Numbered from the stretch's first letter, positions 32,505 to 42,838 are shown. The stretch is DNA of 64,000 bases from Streptosporangium violaceochromogenes (GCF_014654615.1 NZ_BNBB01000020.1:31267-95266), one strand, 5' to 3'. Notes: a model not told the origin generated them from the letters alone. Made by a program: numbers and translations.

Positions 32505-34727
32505 GTGCCCGAACGTCAACCGTCCCCCGGCGGACCCGAAGGTCCGTCCGGCGACCCCGCCACGATCCTCACCGCCGAACGCGCGCACCTGGCCACCTCC
32601 CGGGCCGCGCTGCGCGCCATGCGCGAACACGCCGAGTCCCTGTCCGCCGACGCCGCCGGAGACTGGGTCTCCCGGCAGGTCCTTCAGGGACTGCTGGACC
32701 AGCGGGTGGCGGCCCTGGCCGACCACTCCGACACCCCCCTGTTCTTCGGCCGGCTGGACCGGTCGGCCGGCGACGACCTCCCCCCGACCGTCCACGTCGG
32801 GCGCCGGCACGTCCACGACGACCGCAGCCGCCCCCTGGTGATCGACTGGCGGGCCCCGGTCTCGCGGGCGTTCTACCAGGCGAGTCCCTCCGACCCGATG
32901 GGGGTCGCGCTCCGCCGCCGCTTCGGCTACCGCGGCGGCGAGCTGACCGCCTTCGAAGACGAGCGGCTCGACCGGGGCGAGCCGCTCCAGCGGTCGAGAA
33001 TCCTGACCGAGGAGATCGAGCGCCCCCGCTCCGGCCCGATGCGCGACATCGTCGCGACCATCCAGCCGGAGCAGGACGAGATCGTCCGCTCCCCGCTGGA
33101 CCGGACGGTGTGCGTCCAGGGGGCGCCCGGGACCGGCAAGACCGCCGTCGGCCTGCACCGGGCCGCCTATCTGCTCTTCACCCACCGCGAGAGGCTCGCC
33201 CGGTCCGGTGTGATGATCGTCGGCCCGAACCGGGCCTTCCTGGCCTACATCTCCTCGGTGCTCCCGGCGCTGGGTGAGGTGAAGGTGGACCAGACCACGG
33301 TCACCGACCTCCTCGGCGGCCACTCCGCCCCCGAGGAGCCCGCGGTCAGCGCCGTCAAGGGCGACGCCCGCATCGCGCCGGTGCTCAAGCGGGCCCTGTG
33401 GATGCACATCGTCAAACCGGCCGAGGGCGTGCTGTTCACCAAGGGGGCCGGCCGCTACCGCGTCGCCGAGCACGAGGTGCGCGAGGTCGTCGCCTCGCTG
33501 CGCGGCACCACCCGCTACGGTCCCGGCCGCGCGGCCCTGGCCCAGCGGCTGGCCCACCTGGTGCTCGTGCGGATGGAACGGCGCGGCGAGTCCCCCGACG
33601 ACCGGGTGCAGGACACGGTCGCCCGTTCCAGGCCGGTCAGGCGGCTCATCGACCAGGTGTGGCCCAAGGTGACCCCGCAGCAGGTGCTCCACCGGCTTCT
33701 CAGCGACCCCGTGTTCCTCGCCGCCGCCGCCAAGAACGATCTCACCGCCGCCGAACAGGCCCTGCTGCTCTGGGACAGGCCGGCGAGATCCTTCCGGTCG
33801 GCGAAGTGGTCGGCGGCCGACGGTGCGCTGATGGACGAGCTCGGCGACCTCATCGAGCGGACCTCCCTCCTCGGGCACCTGGTCGTGGACGAGGCACAGG
33901 ACCTGTCGGCGATGCAGTTGCGCGCCCTGGGGCGGCGCTGCCGTACGGGTTCGGCCACCGTGCTCGGCGACCTGGCGCAGGGCACGACCCCCTGGTCGGC
34001 CCGCTCGTGGACCGAGGTCCTGTCCCACCTGGGCTTCGACGAGGGCGTGGTCACCGAGCTCACCGTCGGCTTCCGCGTCCCCCGGGAGGTGCTCGACTAC
34101 GCCGCCCGGCTGCTGCCCGCCATCGCCCCGGACCTGGCCCCGCCCCGGTCGCTGCGGCCCGGCGCGGGCTCCCTGTCCGTACGGCGGGTCGCGGAGCCGG
34201 CGTCCCCCGCGCGACCGGCCCCCCGATCCCCTGAACCGCTCCCGGAGGCGGTGCGGGCGATGCTGCGGGAGACGGTGGAGGAGGTGCTGAGGCGTGAGGG
34301 CTCGATCGGCGTCATCGTCGCGGACGCGTCGGTCGCCGGGGTGTCGGAGGCGCTGTCAGGGGCGCCTCCGGAGGCGCCGCCGGAAGCGCCGTCAGGGGCG
34401 CCGCCGCCCCTGGATCACCGTGTGCTGGGCCCGGACGCGACCGGCGAGCACCGCCTCCTGGTCGTTCCGGCGACCCTGGCCAAGGGCCTGGAATACGACC
34501 ACGTCATCGTGGTCGAGCCGGCCGACATCGTGAGCGCGGAACCGTGCGGTCTGGCCCGCCTCTACGTGGCGCTGACCCGGGCGGTCACGTCCCTGACCGT
34601 CCTGCACACCGGCGAGCTTCCCGTGGGGCTCGGCTCCGGGAGCCGCCAGGACAGGCCCGGGAGCGGAGGAAAGAGCGAGGAGAACAGGGGACGAGCAGGG
34701 AAACCCGGAAAAACCGGGAAAACCTAA
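32505..34727 (+). CDS. helD: HelD-type RNA polymerase recycling ATPase
   Basis: This UvrD/Rep-like superfamily 1 protein (740 aa) carries Walker A GAPGTGKT (residues 206-213), a DEAQDL box (VVDEAQDLSAMQLRALGRRC), motif IV-VI features (LTVGFRVPREVLDYA; PATLAKGLEYDHVIVVEP; YVALTRA) and the N-terminal coiled-coil arm region (residues 20-70) that enters the secondary channel of RNA polymerase in HelD proteins. HelD frees stalled polymerase and in actinobacteria can confer rifamycin tolerance. A segment of low-complexity EAPPEAPSGAPPP lies near residues 625-645, and the tail is Gly/Lys/Arg-rich. The start is the GTG at 32505. It converges on groEL with a terminator between. Confidence 0.9.
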   Translation: MPERQPSPGGPEGPSGDPATILTAERAHLATSRAALRAMREHAESLSADAAGDWVSRQVLQGLLDQRVAALADHSDTPLFFGRLDRSAGDDLPPTVHVGRRHVHDDRSRPLVIDWRAPVSRAFYQASPSDPMGVALRRRFGYRGGELTAFEDERLDRGEPLQRSRILTEEIERPRSGPMRDIVATIQPEQDEIVRSPLDRTVCVQGAPGTGKTAVGLHRAAYLLFTHRERLARSGVMIVGPNRAFLAYISSVLPALGEVKVDQTTVTDLLGGHSAPEEPAVSAVKGDARIAPVLKRALWMHIVKPAEGVLFTKGAGRYRVAEHEVREVVASLRGTTRYGPGRAALAQRLAHLVLVRMERRGESPDDRVQDTVARSRPVRRLIDQVWPKVTPQQVLHRLLSDPVFLAAAAKNDLTAAEQALLLWDRPARSFRSAKWSAADGALMDELGDLIERTSLLGHLVVDEAQDLSAMQLRALGRRCRTGSATVLGDLAQGTTPWSARSWTEVLSHLGFDEGVVTELTVGFRVPREVLDYAARLLPAIAPDLAPPRSLRPGAGSLSVRRVAEPASPARPAPRSPEPLPEAVRAMLRETVEEVLRREGSIGVIVADASVAGVSEALSGAPPEAPPEAPSGAPPPLDHRVLGPDATGEHRLLVVPATLAKGLEYDHVIVVEPADIVSAEPCGLARLYVALTRAVTSLTVLHTGELPVGLGSGSRQDRPGSGGKSEENRGRAGKPGKTGKT

Positions 34728-34744
34728 AGACGGCCGGAGAAAGG

Positions 34745-34782
34745 GAAAGAGGCGGCCCCGGCATCGCGGGATCGCCTCTTTC
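34745..34782. terminator. Bidirectional terminator between helD and groEL
   Basis: Perfect 10-base arms GAAAGAGGCG (34745-34754) and CGCCTCTTTC (34773-34782) form a stem with an 18-base loop. A T-rich end is present in both orientations (CTTTCTC on plus, CTTTCCC on minus). It sits just after the helD stop and just after the groEL stop on the other strand. Confidence 0.75.
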
Positions 34783-34799
34783 TCGGAAAAGCGCCGGAC

Positions 34800-36425
<1,626 letters not shown>

Positions 36426-36532
36426 ACGGCTAGACCTCCCGAACACAGGGTGGCTTGCACCAGATCGAGCCGACGCCCGCGACGGCATGTGGGCCCACGG
36501 CTCCGTTCGGCGGGCCCCATCGTCTCGATCCA

Positions 36533-36563
36533 GGTTGGCACTCACCGTTGGAGAGTGCCAACC
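36533..36563 (-). promoter_or_regulatory. CIRCE operator (proximal), HrcA binding site
   Basis: GGTTGGCACTC (36533-36543), nine-base spacer, GAGTGCCAACC (36553-36563): an 11-base perfect inverted repeat with the CIRCE spacing. The inner arms TTGGCACTC and GAGTGCCAA differ from the canonical TTAGCACTC and GAGTGCTAA by one compensated base each. It covers the predicted transcription start of groEL. Confidence 0.9.
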
Positions 36564-36566
36564 AAC

Positions 36567-36595
36567 TGTTTAGCACTCCCCCCACCCGAGTGCAA
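36567..36595 (-). promoter_or_regulatory. groEL promoter (-35 TTGCAC, 17 bp, -10 TAAACA)
   Basis: On the minus strand the -35 hexamer TTGCAC (36595-36590) and -10 hexamer TAAACA (36572-36567) are separated by exactly 17 bases. Both hexamers overlap the distal CIRCE operator, so HrcA binding would block RNA polymerase directly. Confidence 0.7.
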
Positions 36596-36596
36596 G
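36570..36596 (-). promoter_or_regulatory. CIRCE operator (distal)
   Basis: TTAGCACTC (36570-36578), nine-base spacer, GAGTGCAAG (36588-36596): one arm is canonical and the other matches GAGTGCTAA at seven of nine positions. It lies seven bases from the proximal CIRCE, so the groEL gene has a tandem operator. Confidence 0.82.
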
Positions 36597-36630
36597 CCAC
36601 GCCCCGCTGACCTGCCCTCAGCTTAGTGAA

Positions 36631-36664
36631 AGCCCGGCCCGCCGATCGAACGGCGAGCCGGGCT
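36631..36664 (-). terminator. Terminator of the small cold-shock gene
   Basis: AGCCCGGC (36631-36638) pairs with GCCGGGCT (36657-36664), and an inner CGCCG/CGGCG pair extends the fold. It sits between the cold-shock gene stop at 36738 and the groEL promoter, insulating the two. It is followed on the minus strand by TTCACT rather than a long T run. Confidence 0.6.
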
Positions 36665-36737
36665 CACGCGCGGGGGATCCACACGGACTGCGCTGCCGCG
36701 GGATCCGTCAACGCTTCCCGAAGAACCGACGGACGGA

Positions 36738-36938
36738 TCAGACTGCCCGGACGGATTCCGCCTGGGGCCCCTTCTGTCCCTGCGTGATCTCGAACTCGAC
36801 CCGCTGGCCCTGCTCGAGCGCACGATAGCCGTCCATCAGGATCGCGGAGTAATGGACGAAAACATCCTTACCACCGTCTACCGCGATGAAGCCGTAGCCC
36901 TTGTCCGCGTTGAACCATTTGACGGTGCCTTGCGCCAC
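36738..36938 (-). CDS. CspA-type cold-shock protein, 66 aa
   Basis: A canonical single-domain cold-shock protein. MAQGTVKWFNADKGYGFIAVDGG holds the RNP1 motif (KGYGFI), VFVHYSAI holds RNP2 (VFVHY), and the C-terminal strand is VEFEITQGQKGPQAESV. It should bind single-stranded RNA and DNA and act as an RNA chaperone. The ATG at 36938 has an AGGAG-type site upstream (tccgactcctc on plus). The gene has its own long leader and terminator, and lies between the ThrC-like operon and groEL, a neighbourhood also known in Streptomyces. Confidence 0.97.
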   Translation of the reverse strand: MAQGTVKWFNADKGYGFIAVDGGKDVFVHYSAILMDGYRALEQGQRVEFEITQGQKGPQAESVRAV

Positions 36939-37187
36939 TTCCGACTCCTCTTACTGGACTTGAGGACACCGCCCATTCCTCTCGCGAAGTCCTCAATCTC
37001 CGAGGCGGAGACATCGCCTACGTCGATCGTCCTCGACCATACCTGTGGGAGACCGTGGGGCAACAGAGTCAATCAGCAAACTACCGCTTTACGGACCCAT
37101 TCAACACGCAGACATAGTTTTACTATCACGATTAGTTAGTTAAATATTACATTATGCTCGAACGCGAAATGTGAGCGGGCATCATAA
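36939..37187 (-). promoter_or_regulatory. Long AT-rich leader and promoter region of the cold-shock gene
   Basis: About 250 bases upstream of the cold-shock gene include a stretch (about 37115-37160) that is mostly A and T in an otherwise very GC-rich chromosome, including ATAGTTTTACTAT (a small palindrome) and TTAGTTAGTTAAATATT. Long structured leaders are the rule for cspA-type genes, and AT-rich UP-like DNA favours strong transcription. I cannot pick the -35/-10 pair with certainty. Confidence 0.5.
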
Positions 37188-37229
37188 AACGCGCCACCCG
37201 CGCCGGCGTGCCGGCGCGGGTGGCGCGTT
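37188..37229 (-). terminator. Very strong hairpin ending the thrC-like/carrier operon
   Basis: Two 20-base arms (37188-37207 and 37210-37229; arms start AACGCGCC and end GGCGCGTT) are perfectly complementary with a two-base centre. On the minus strand the stem is followed by TTATGATG, a weak U tract. It separates the sulfur-carrier gene from the cold-shock gene. Confidence 0.8.
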
Positions 37230-37294
37230 CCGTTGACGGGAGATGAGGCGGCTGGGGCGGGAGGGGCTCCGACCAGGGCCGTCCCGCCGCACGC

Positions 37295-37570
37295 TCAGCC
37301 TCCGGCGACCGCCGGGATGATGGAGACCTGGACACCGGCCGGGGTGACCGTGTCCAGGTTGTCGGCGAATCGGACATCCTCATCGCCGACGTAAACATTG
37401 ACAAAACGACGAATCCTCCCGGTTTCGTCGAGGATACGGGCACCGATCCCCGGGAAGTCGGCGTCCAGCTTCCGCAGAACATCGCGCAAGGTCTCACCCT
37501 CCCCGTTCACCTCGGCCGAACCACCGGTGTACGTACGGAGAATCGTCGGAATCCGCACAGAAACGCTCAT
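37295..37570 (-). CDS. MoaD/ThiS/CysO-type sulfur carrier protein
   Basis: This 91-aa beta-grasp carrier ends in the essential Gly-Gly (VSIIPAVAGG), the site of activation to a thiocarboxylate by an E1-like enzyme. The fold signature is present: MSVSVRIPTILRTYTGG, the helix ETLRDVLRKLDADFPG, and FVNVYVGDEDVRFADNLDTVTPAGVQVSII. It starts 22 bases after the stop of the threonine-synthase-like gene, with GAAAGG nine bases upstream of the ATG, so the two are co-transcribed and under one SAM riboswitch. Such carriers donate sulfur for cysteine, thiamin, molybdopterin or methionine; context points here to homocysteine/methionine. No E1-like activating gene lies in this window. Confidence 0.9.
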   Translation of the reverse strand: MSVSVRIPTILRTYTGGSAEVNGEGETLRDVLRKLDADFPGIGARILDETGRIRRFVNVYVGDEDVRFADNLDTVTPAGVQVSIIPAVAGG

Positions 37571-37592
37571 TGTTCAGTACCTTTCACGAGTT

Positions 37593-38882
37593 TCAGGCGA
37601 TGGCCGTACGGAATGCGTCAAGGGAGGGCTTGATCACGGCACTGGGACGCGCCCTGCCCGCCACCGCGTCGAGGGTCTTCAGGCCGTCGCCGGTGTTGAG
37701 AACGACCGTCTCGGCGTCGGGGTCGATCCGTCCCGAGGCGACCAGCTTGCGCAGCACCCCGACGGTGACGCCGCCCGCGGTCTCGGCGAAGATGCCCTCG
37801 GTCCTGGCCAGCAGCCTGATGCCCTCGACGACCTCGGCGTCCGTGACGTCCTCCACCGCCCCGCCGGTGCGCCGGGCGATGTCGAGCACGTAGGGGCCGT
37901 CCGCCGGGTTGCCGATCGCCAGCGACTTGGCGATCGTGTCGGGCTTGACCGGGCGGATCACGTCGTGCCCCGCCTTGTAGGCGGCCGAGACCGGGGAGCA
38001 CCCCTCGGCCTGGGCCCCGAAGACCTTGTAGGGCCTGTCCTCGACGAGGCCGAGCGCGATCAGCTCCTTGAACCCCTTGTCGATCTTCGTGAGCTGGGAG
38101 CCCGACGCGACCGGGATGACGATCTGATCGGGAATCCGCCAGCCGAGCTGCTCGGCGATCTCGTAGGCCAGTGTCTTGGAGCCCTCGGCGTAGTAGGGCC
38201 GGAGGTTGACGTTGACGAAGCCCCACCGCTCTCCCAGCTCGTCGCCGATGAGCTCCGAGCAGAAGCGGTTGACGTCGTCGTAGGTGCCGTCGATGCCGAC
38301 GAGCCGCCCGCCGTAGACCGAGGCCATGACGATCTTGGCCTGCTCCAGGTCGGCGGGGATGAACACGCACGCCTCCAGCCCGGCCCGCGCGGCGGCGGCG
38401 GTCACGGCACCGGCCAGGTTGCCGGTGGAGGAGCAGGAGAGGGTGTGAAAGCCGAAGTTCCGCGCCGCCTCGACGGCGATGGCCACCACGCGGTCCTTGA
38501 AGGAGTGGGTGGGGTTGCCGGAGTCGTCCTTGACGTGCAGCGAGCGCAGTCCCAGCTCGCGGGCGAGGTTGCCGGCCCTGACCAGCCTGGTCCAGCCGGG
38601 CGCCATGTTGGGACGGAGGGCCACGTCCTTGGGAACCGGCAGCAGCGAGCGGTAGCGCCAGATGCTGGCCGGCCCCTCGGCGATCTGCTCGCGGGTCACG
38701 CGCCCGAAGTCGTAGGCGATCTCAAGGGGCCCGAAACACTCGGCACAGGCGAAGTCCGGACCGAGGTCGCGGCGGGTGCCGCACTCGCGGCAGGACAGCC
38801 CGGACGCCGGGCCGAAGGGCCGGTCCCCCGCGCCTGCGGCACGGTCGGGCGAGGTGGTGGTTGCGGTGTTCGCGAGCGCCAT
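37593..38882 (-). CDS. Threonine synthase-like PLP enzyme under a SAM riboswitch
   Basis: This 429-aa fold-type II PLP enzyme reads as threonine synthase. The N-terminal zinc-ribbon-like CRECGTRRDLGPDFACAEC is typical of the actinobacterial form, and the PLP lysine lies in DDSGNPTHSFKDRV. The phosphate-binding STGNLAG loop, the ASGSQLTKI segment and the TAGGVTVGVL motif also match. The ATG at 38882 is chosen because GGGAAAGG lies nine bases upstream. The gene follows a SAM-I riboswitch and precedes a Gly-Gly sulfur carrier. Genuine thrC in Streptomyces clusters with hom and thrB; this copy corresponds better to the second, SCO4293-like gene. I infer it uses an activated homoserine with a protein thiocarboxylate to make homocysteine; the sequence alone cannot exclude threonine synthesis. 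Confidence 0.9.
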   Translation of the reverse strand: MALANTATTTSPDRAAGAGDRPFGPASGLSCRECGTRRDLGPDFACAECFGPLEIAYDFGRVTREQIAEGPASIWRYRSLLPVPKDVALRPNMAPGWTRLVRAGNLARELGLRSLHVKDDSGNPTHSFKDRVVAIAVEAARNFGFHTLSCSSTGNLAGAVTAAAARAGLEACVFIPADLEQAKIVMASVYGGRLVGIDGTYDDVNRFCSELIGDELGERWGFVNVNLRPYYAEGSKTLAYEIAEQLGWRIPDQIVIPVASGSQLTKIDKGFKELIALGLVEDRPYKVFGAQAEGCSPVSAAYKAGHDVIRPVKPDTIAKSLAIGNPADGPYVLDIARRTGGAVEDVTDAEVVEGIRLLARTEGIFAETAGGVTVGVLRKLVASGRIDPDAETVVLNTGDGLKTLDAVAGRARPSAVIKPSLDAFRTAIA

Positions 38883-38898
38883 GAAGCGAGGCCTTTCC

Positions 38899-39034
38899 CT
38901 CATCTTCGTCCGCGACCACCCTGGCCGCGGACCGGAATTGGCACCTGTCCCGGCCGACCTCGCAGATCACGAGTCTTGAACCGGGAGGGTTGCCGGGGCT
39001 TCGCAGGGCCGGTCCCTCCACCCCTCTGGATGAG
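38899..39034 (-). ncRNA. SAM-I (S-box) riboswitch
   Basis: The leader of the thrC-like gene folds as a SAM-I riboswitch. P1 is CTCATC at the 5' end (39034-39029) paired with GATGAG at the 3' end (38904-38899). The conserved core reads AGAGGGGTGGAGGGACCGGC, then GAAGCCCCGGCAACC, then GGTGCCAATTCC. P4 is GTCCGCG/CGCGGAC followed by GAAGATGAG. All these match the family consensus in order. The ribosome binding site GGGAAAGG starts immediately after the last P1 base, so SAM-stabilised P1 could restrict ribosome entry. A terminator with a T run is not seen, so translational control is more likely than attenuation. Confidence 0.95.
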
Positions 39035-39074
39035 CAATATGCAGTTGTGAACCCGATGGGCGGATCCTTTGAGC

Positions 39075-39080
39075 ACTCTA
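39075..39080 (-). promoter_or_regulatory. -10 element of the riboswitch transcript
   Basis: TAGAGT on the minus strand (39080-39075) lies about 40 bases before the riboswitch. A TTGGAC-like -35 at 39106-39101 gives a long 20-base spacer, so the -35 is uncertain. Confidence 0.5.
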
Positions 39081-39109
39081 CCCCGAGGCATCACGTCCCT
39101 GTCCAAATG

Positions 39110-39137
39110 TCTCACCATGTGAGAAGTAACGTGTTAC
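39110..39137. promoter_or_regulatory. Two adjacent palindromes upstream of the riboswitch promoter
   Basis: TCTCACcatGTGAGA (39110-39124, 6-base arms) is followed after one base by GTAACgtGTTAC (39126-39137, 5-base arms). They lie just upstream of the probable -35 region of the thrC-like operon and downstream of the sigma-factor stop codon. This looks like a transcription-factor site placed where an activator would bind. Confidence 0.5.
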
Positions 39138-39268
39138 CCCTCGGACACCTACCCGCGCCCCCCGGAAGGGGGCCGGCGCGGCGGGGAGACGGGGAGGCGC
39201 GCGGGCAAGGGCCGCGGAACGGGCCGCGCCCAGAAGGGCAACGGGGCCGCGCTCCCACGGGCCGCGCC

Positions 39269-39826
39269 TCAGAAGCCGTAGGCGTCGCCCAGCGCGCCCT
39301 GGACGTATTTGCGGGCCTGGTGAATGCGCGACTTGGCCGTGCCCAGCGGGATGCCGAGCTGCTCGGCCACCTCGTTGTAGTCGAGCTGGCAGATGTCGCG
39401 CAGCACCAGCGCCTGGGCCAGATCGGGCTTGTCTGCCTCCAGCGCCTCCATCGCGTCGAGCAGGTCGAGCCGGGAGCCGGCGATCACGCTCACCCTGGCG
39501 ACGTCGGGCTTGTGCAGCAGCAACTCCTCCGAGCCCTGCTCGGCCGAGCGCCGCTTCAGGGAGCGGTAGGTGCTGCGGGCGCAGTTGGCGGTCACGATAT
39601 GCAGCCACGTGCTGAAACGGGCACGCCCCTCGAAACGCCCGATGTTGCGGGCCACCGCCAGCAGGGTGTCCTGGCACGCCTCCTCGGCGTCCTGCCGATA
39701 GGGGAGGATCCGGCCGCAGTGCCGCAGGACGTCCGGCTCGATCCGCCGCAGCAGTTCGCCCAGCGCGCGGTGATCGCCCCGGGCTGCCGCGTGGGCCAGT
39801 TCCTCGGTCGTCTCGTCCAGCGCCAT
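39269..39826 (-). CDS. ECF-type sigma factor
   Basis: This 185-aa sigma-70 family protein has region 2 (ALGELLRRIEPDVLRHCGRILPYRQDAEEACQDTLLAVARNIGRF, then FSTWLHIVTANCARSTYR) and region 4 (LVLRDICQLDYNEVAEQLGIPLGTAKSRIHQARKYV). The helix-turn-helix at the C-terminus is complete, and the protein ends soon after region 4, so it is a minimal ECF sigma. No anti-sigma gene follows; the next gene on the strand is the riboswitch unit. otsA is divergent, 103 bases away. Start ATG at 39826. The regulated genes cannot be told from the window. Confidence 0.92.
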   Translation of the reverse strand: MALDETTEELAHAAARGDHRALGELLRRIEPDVLRHCGRILPYRQDAEEACQDTLLAVARNIGRFEGRARFSTWLHIVTANCARSTYRSLKRRSAEQGSEELLLHKPDVARVSVIAGSRLDLLDAMEALEADKPDLAQALVLRDICQLDYNEVAEQLGIPLGTAKSRIHQARKYVQGALGDAYGF

Positions 39827-39929
39827 CGCGAGCCCCCATCAGCGGTCACAGTCGCTCGACATCCTACGGTCGCCGGTTATGTTTGGTTAACCTGCGGGAC
39901 ACGCACGGCCCCAAGGCGAGGGGATCACA

Positions 39930-41354
<1,425 letters not shown>

Positions 41355-41405
41355 GGTCCGCCCCTTCCGGACGGGACCTCCTCCACGGCCTCAGCGGCCG
41401 CGGGG

Positions 41406-42017
41406 TCAGCCCCAGGTGGCGTGCTTGAGCACCCCGGCCAGGCCCGGGGTGTTCCACACGTCGACCACCAGGATCCTGGACGTGGGCAGGTACCACTCGC
41501 GCTGGGCGAAGGTCGCGGTCTGCTCGCCGTTGCCGTACTTCACGCACCGGCCGGCCCAGGAGCGGTACTCCGCCTTGTGGCCGGGGCCGACCTGGCGCAG
41601 ACCGGCGACCGTGGCCTTGCCCAGGACCTGGCCGTGCCTGCCGTCGAAGGGGCACTGCGCGACGTCGCCCGCCGGGTAGAAGGGACGCTCGGGGGTGTAG
41701 GCCGAGAAGCCCTCGTGACCGTACTTGAGCACCTTCGGACCGAAGATCCAGAACGCATCACATTTCGGCGTGAAATATCCGGCGGTACGCCGGAGGCACG
41801 ATCCCGTCACCACCTTGACCTGGTCGGTCTTCCGATACACCTTCCAGCCGGAGGGGATCGTCAGGTTCATACCGCGGAACGACAGGGTCCGCGTCGCCGA
41901 GGCGGAGGCCGGCGCGGCCCCGGCGGACGAGACCGCGGCGGAGGCGGGGACGGTCGCCGAGGCGGCGAGGGTGACGGCGCCGGCCAGCGCGGCGAGGGCG
42001 ATGGAGCTCTTTCTCAT
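41406..42017 (-). CDS. Exported hypothetical protein, 203 aa
   Basis: A clear signal peptide (MRKSSIALAALAGAVTLAAS followed by ATVPASAAVSS) precedes a mature domain of about 160 residues rich in aromatic and Cys residues. Motifs seen include LSFRGMNLTIPSGWKVYRK, DAFWIFGPKVLKYGHEGF and REWYLPTSRILVVDVWN, and four Cys residues could form disulfides. This type of small secreted protein recurs in streptosporangial genomes; I cannot name its function. It lies between otsA and otsB, transcribed with otsB but upstream of nothing else. Confidence 0.72.
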   Translation of the reverse strand: MRKSSIALAALAGAVTLAASATVPASAAVSSAGAAPASASATRTLSFRGMNLTIPSGWKVYRKTDQVKVVTGSCLRRTAGYFTPKCDAFWIFGPKVLKYGHEGFSAYTPERPFYPAGDVAQCPFDGRHGQVLGKATVAGLRQVGPGHKAEYRSWAGRCVKYGNGEQTATFAQREWYLPTSRILVVDVWNTPGLAGVLKHATWG

Positions 42018-42052
42018 GCCGGGCAGGCTACAGACGCCCGCTTGCGGACGAC

Positions 42053-42838
42053 TTACGCCGCGATGGCATCGGCGATCGCGCCGAGCAGTCTCACGACCCC
42101 GGCGGGGCCGTCCACGACGATGTCGGCCTCCACGGCGAGCTCGGCCGAGCCGCTGAACACCGTCACCCCCGGCAGCCCGGACGCGCGCACGGCCTCGAAC
42201 GCCGCCAGGTCGCCCAGGTCGTCGCCGGCGAACAGCACCGAACGGGCCGCCCGCTCCCGCAGGAAGGCGGTCAGCGCCATGCCCTTGTCCATTCCGGGCG
42301 GTCGCAGCTCAAGCACGAACTTGCCCGGCTCCACCACCAGCCCCGCCTCGGCCGCCAGCTTGGCGACCGGGTCGCGCAGCGCGTCGAGCGTGGCCCCCGG
42401 AGCGGCGGTCCGGCGTGTGTGCACCGCCACCGCCCGCCGCTTGTCCTCGACCACGGCCCCCTCGATCCCCGAGACCAGGGCGGCGAGCCCGGCGCGGACC
42501 CTGTCCAGGCCGGGGGGGACGGGGGGCGCGGTGAGCGCGCCGCCCTCCCAGCGTTCGAGACCGTAGTGGCCGAGCACGACCAGGCGGGGAACCGTCGCCA
42601 GGGAGCCGTACTCCACCGCCGTGGCGGCCGGCCGGCCGGTCACGATCACCAGGGCGCCGACCAGGGTGCCGAGCCTGGTCAGCACGGCGGGGCCGTCCGG
42701 GTGGATCCTGGCCTTCTCGGGGTCGGGCACGATCGGGGAGAGCGTGCCGTCGAAGTCGAGGCCGATCACCGCTTCGGCGGGGCCGGCCAGGATCGCCCGC
42801 AGCCCTTCCGGCATGCCCGTGCCCGCCGCGATGTCCAT
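42053..42838 (-). CDS. otsB: Trehalose-6-phosphate phosphatase
   Basis: This HAD-type phosphatase of 261 aa removes phosphate from trehalose 6-phosphate. Motif I is GLDFDGTLSPIVPDP, motif II is VIVTGR, the cap has GHYGLERWEGG, and motif IV is FAGDDLGDLAAFEAVR. The family segment ELRPPGMDKGMAL is intact. The ATG at 42838 follows GGGAGGG nine bases upstream; a GTG three codons earlier overlaps that site. It works with otsA (39930-41354), though read from the opposite strand. The secreted-protein gene follows 35 bases downstream on the same strand. Confidence 0.93.
   Translation of the reverse strand: MDIAAGTGMPEGLRAILAGPAEAVIGLDFDGTLSPIVPDPEKARIHPDGPAVLTRLGTLVGALVIVTGRPAATAVEYGSLATVPRLVVLGHYGLERWEGGALTAPPVPPGLDRVRAGLAALVSGIEGAVVEDKRRAVAVHTRRTAAPGATLDALRDPVAKLAAEAGLVVEPGKFVLELRPPGMDKGMALTAFLRERAARSVLFAGDDLGDLAAFEAVRASGLPGVTVFSGSAELAVEADIVVDGPAGVVRLLGAIADAIAA

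Noticed and set aside
37090..37180. Attachment site or phage remnant in the AT-rich stretch
   Set aside because: No integrase, no tRNA fragment and no direct repeat flank it; the position fits a cold-shock gene leader.
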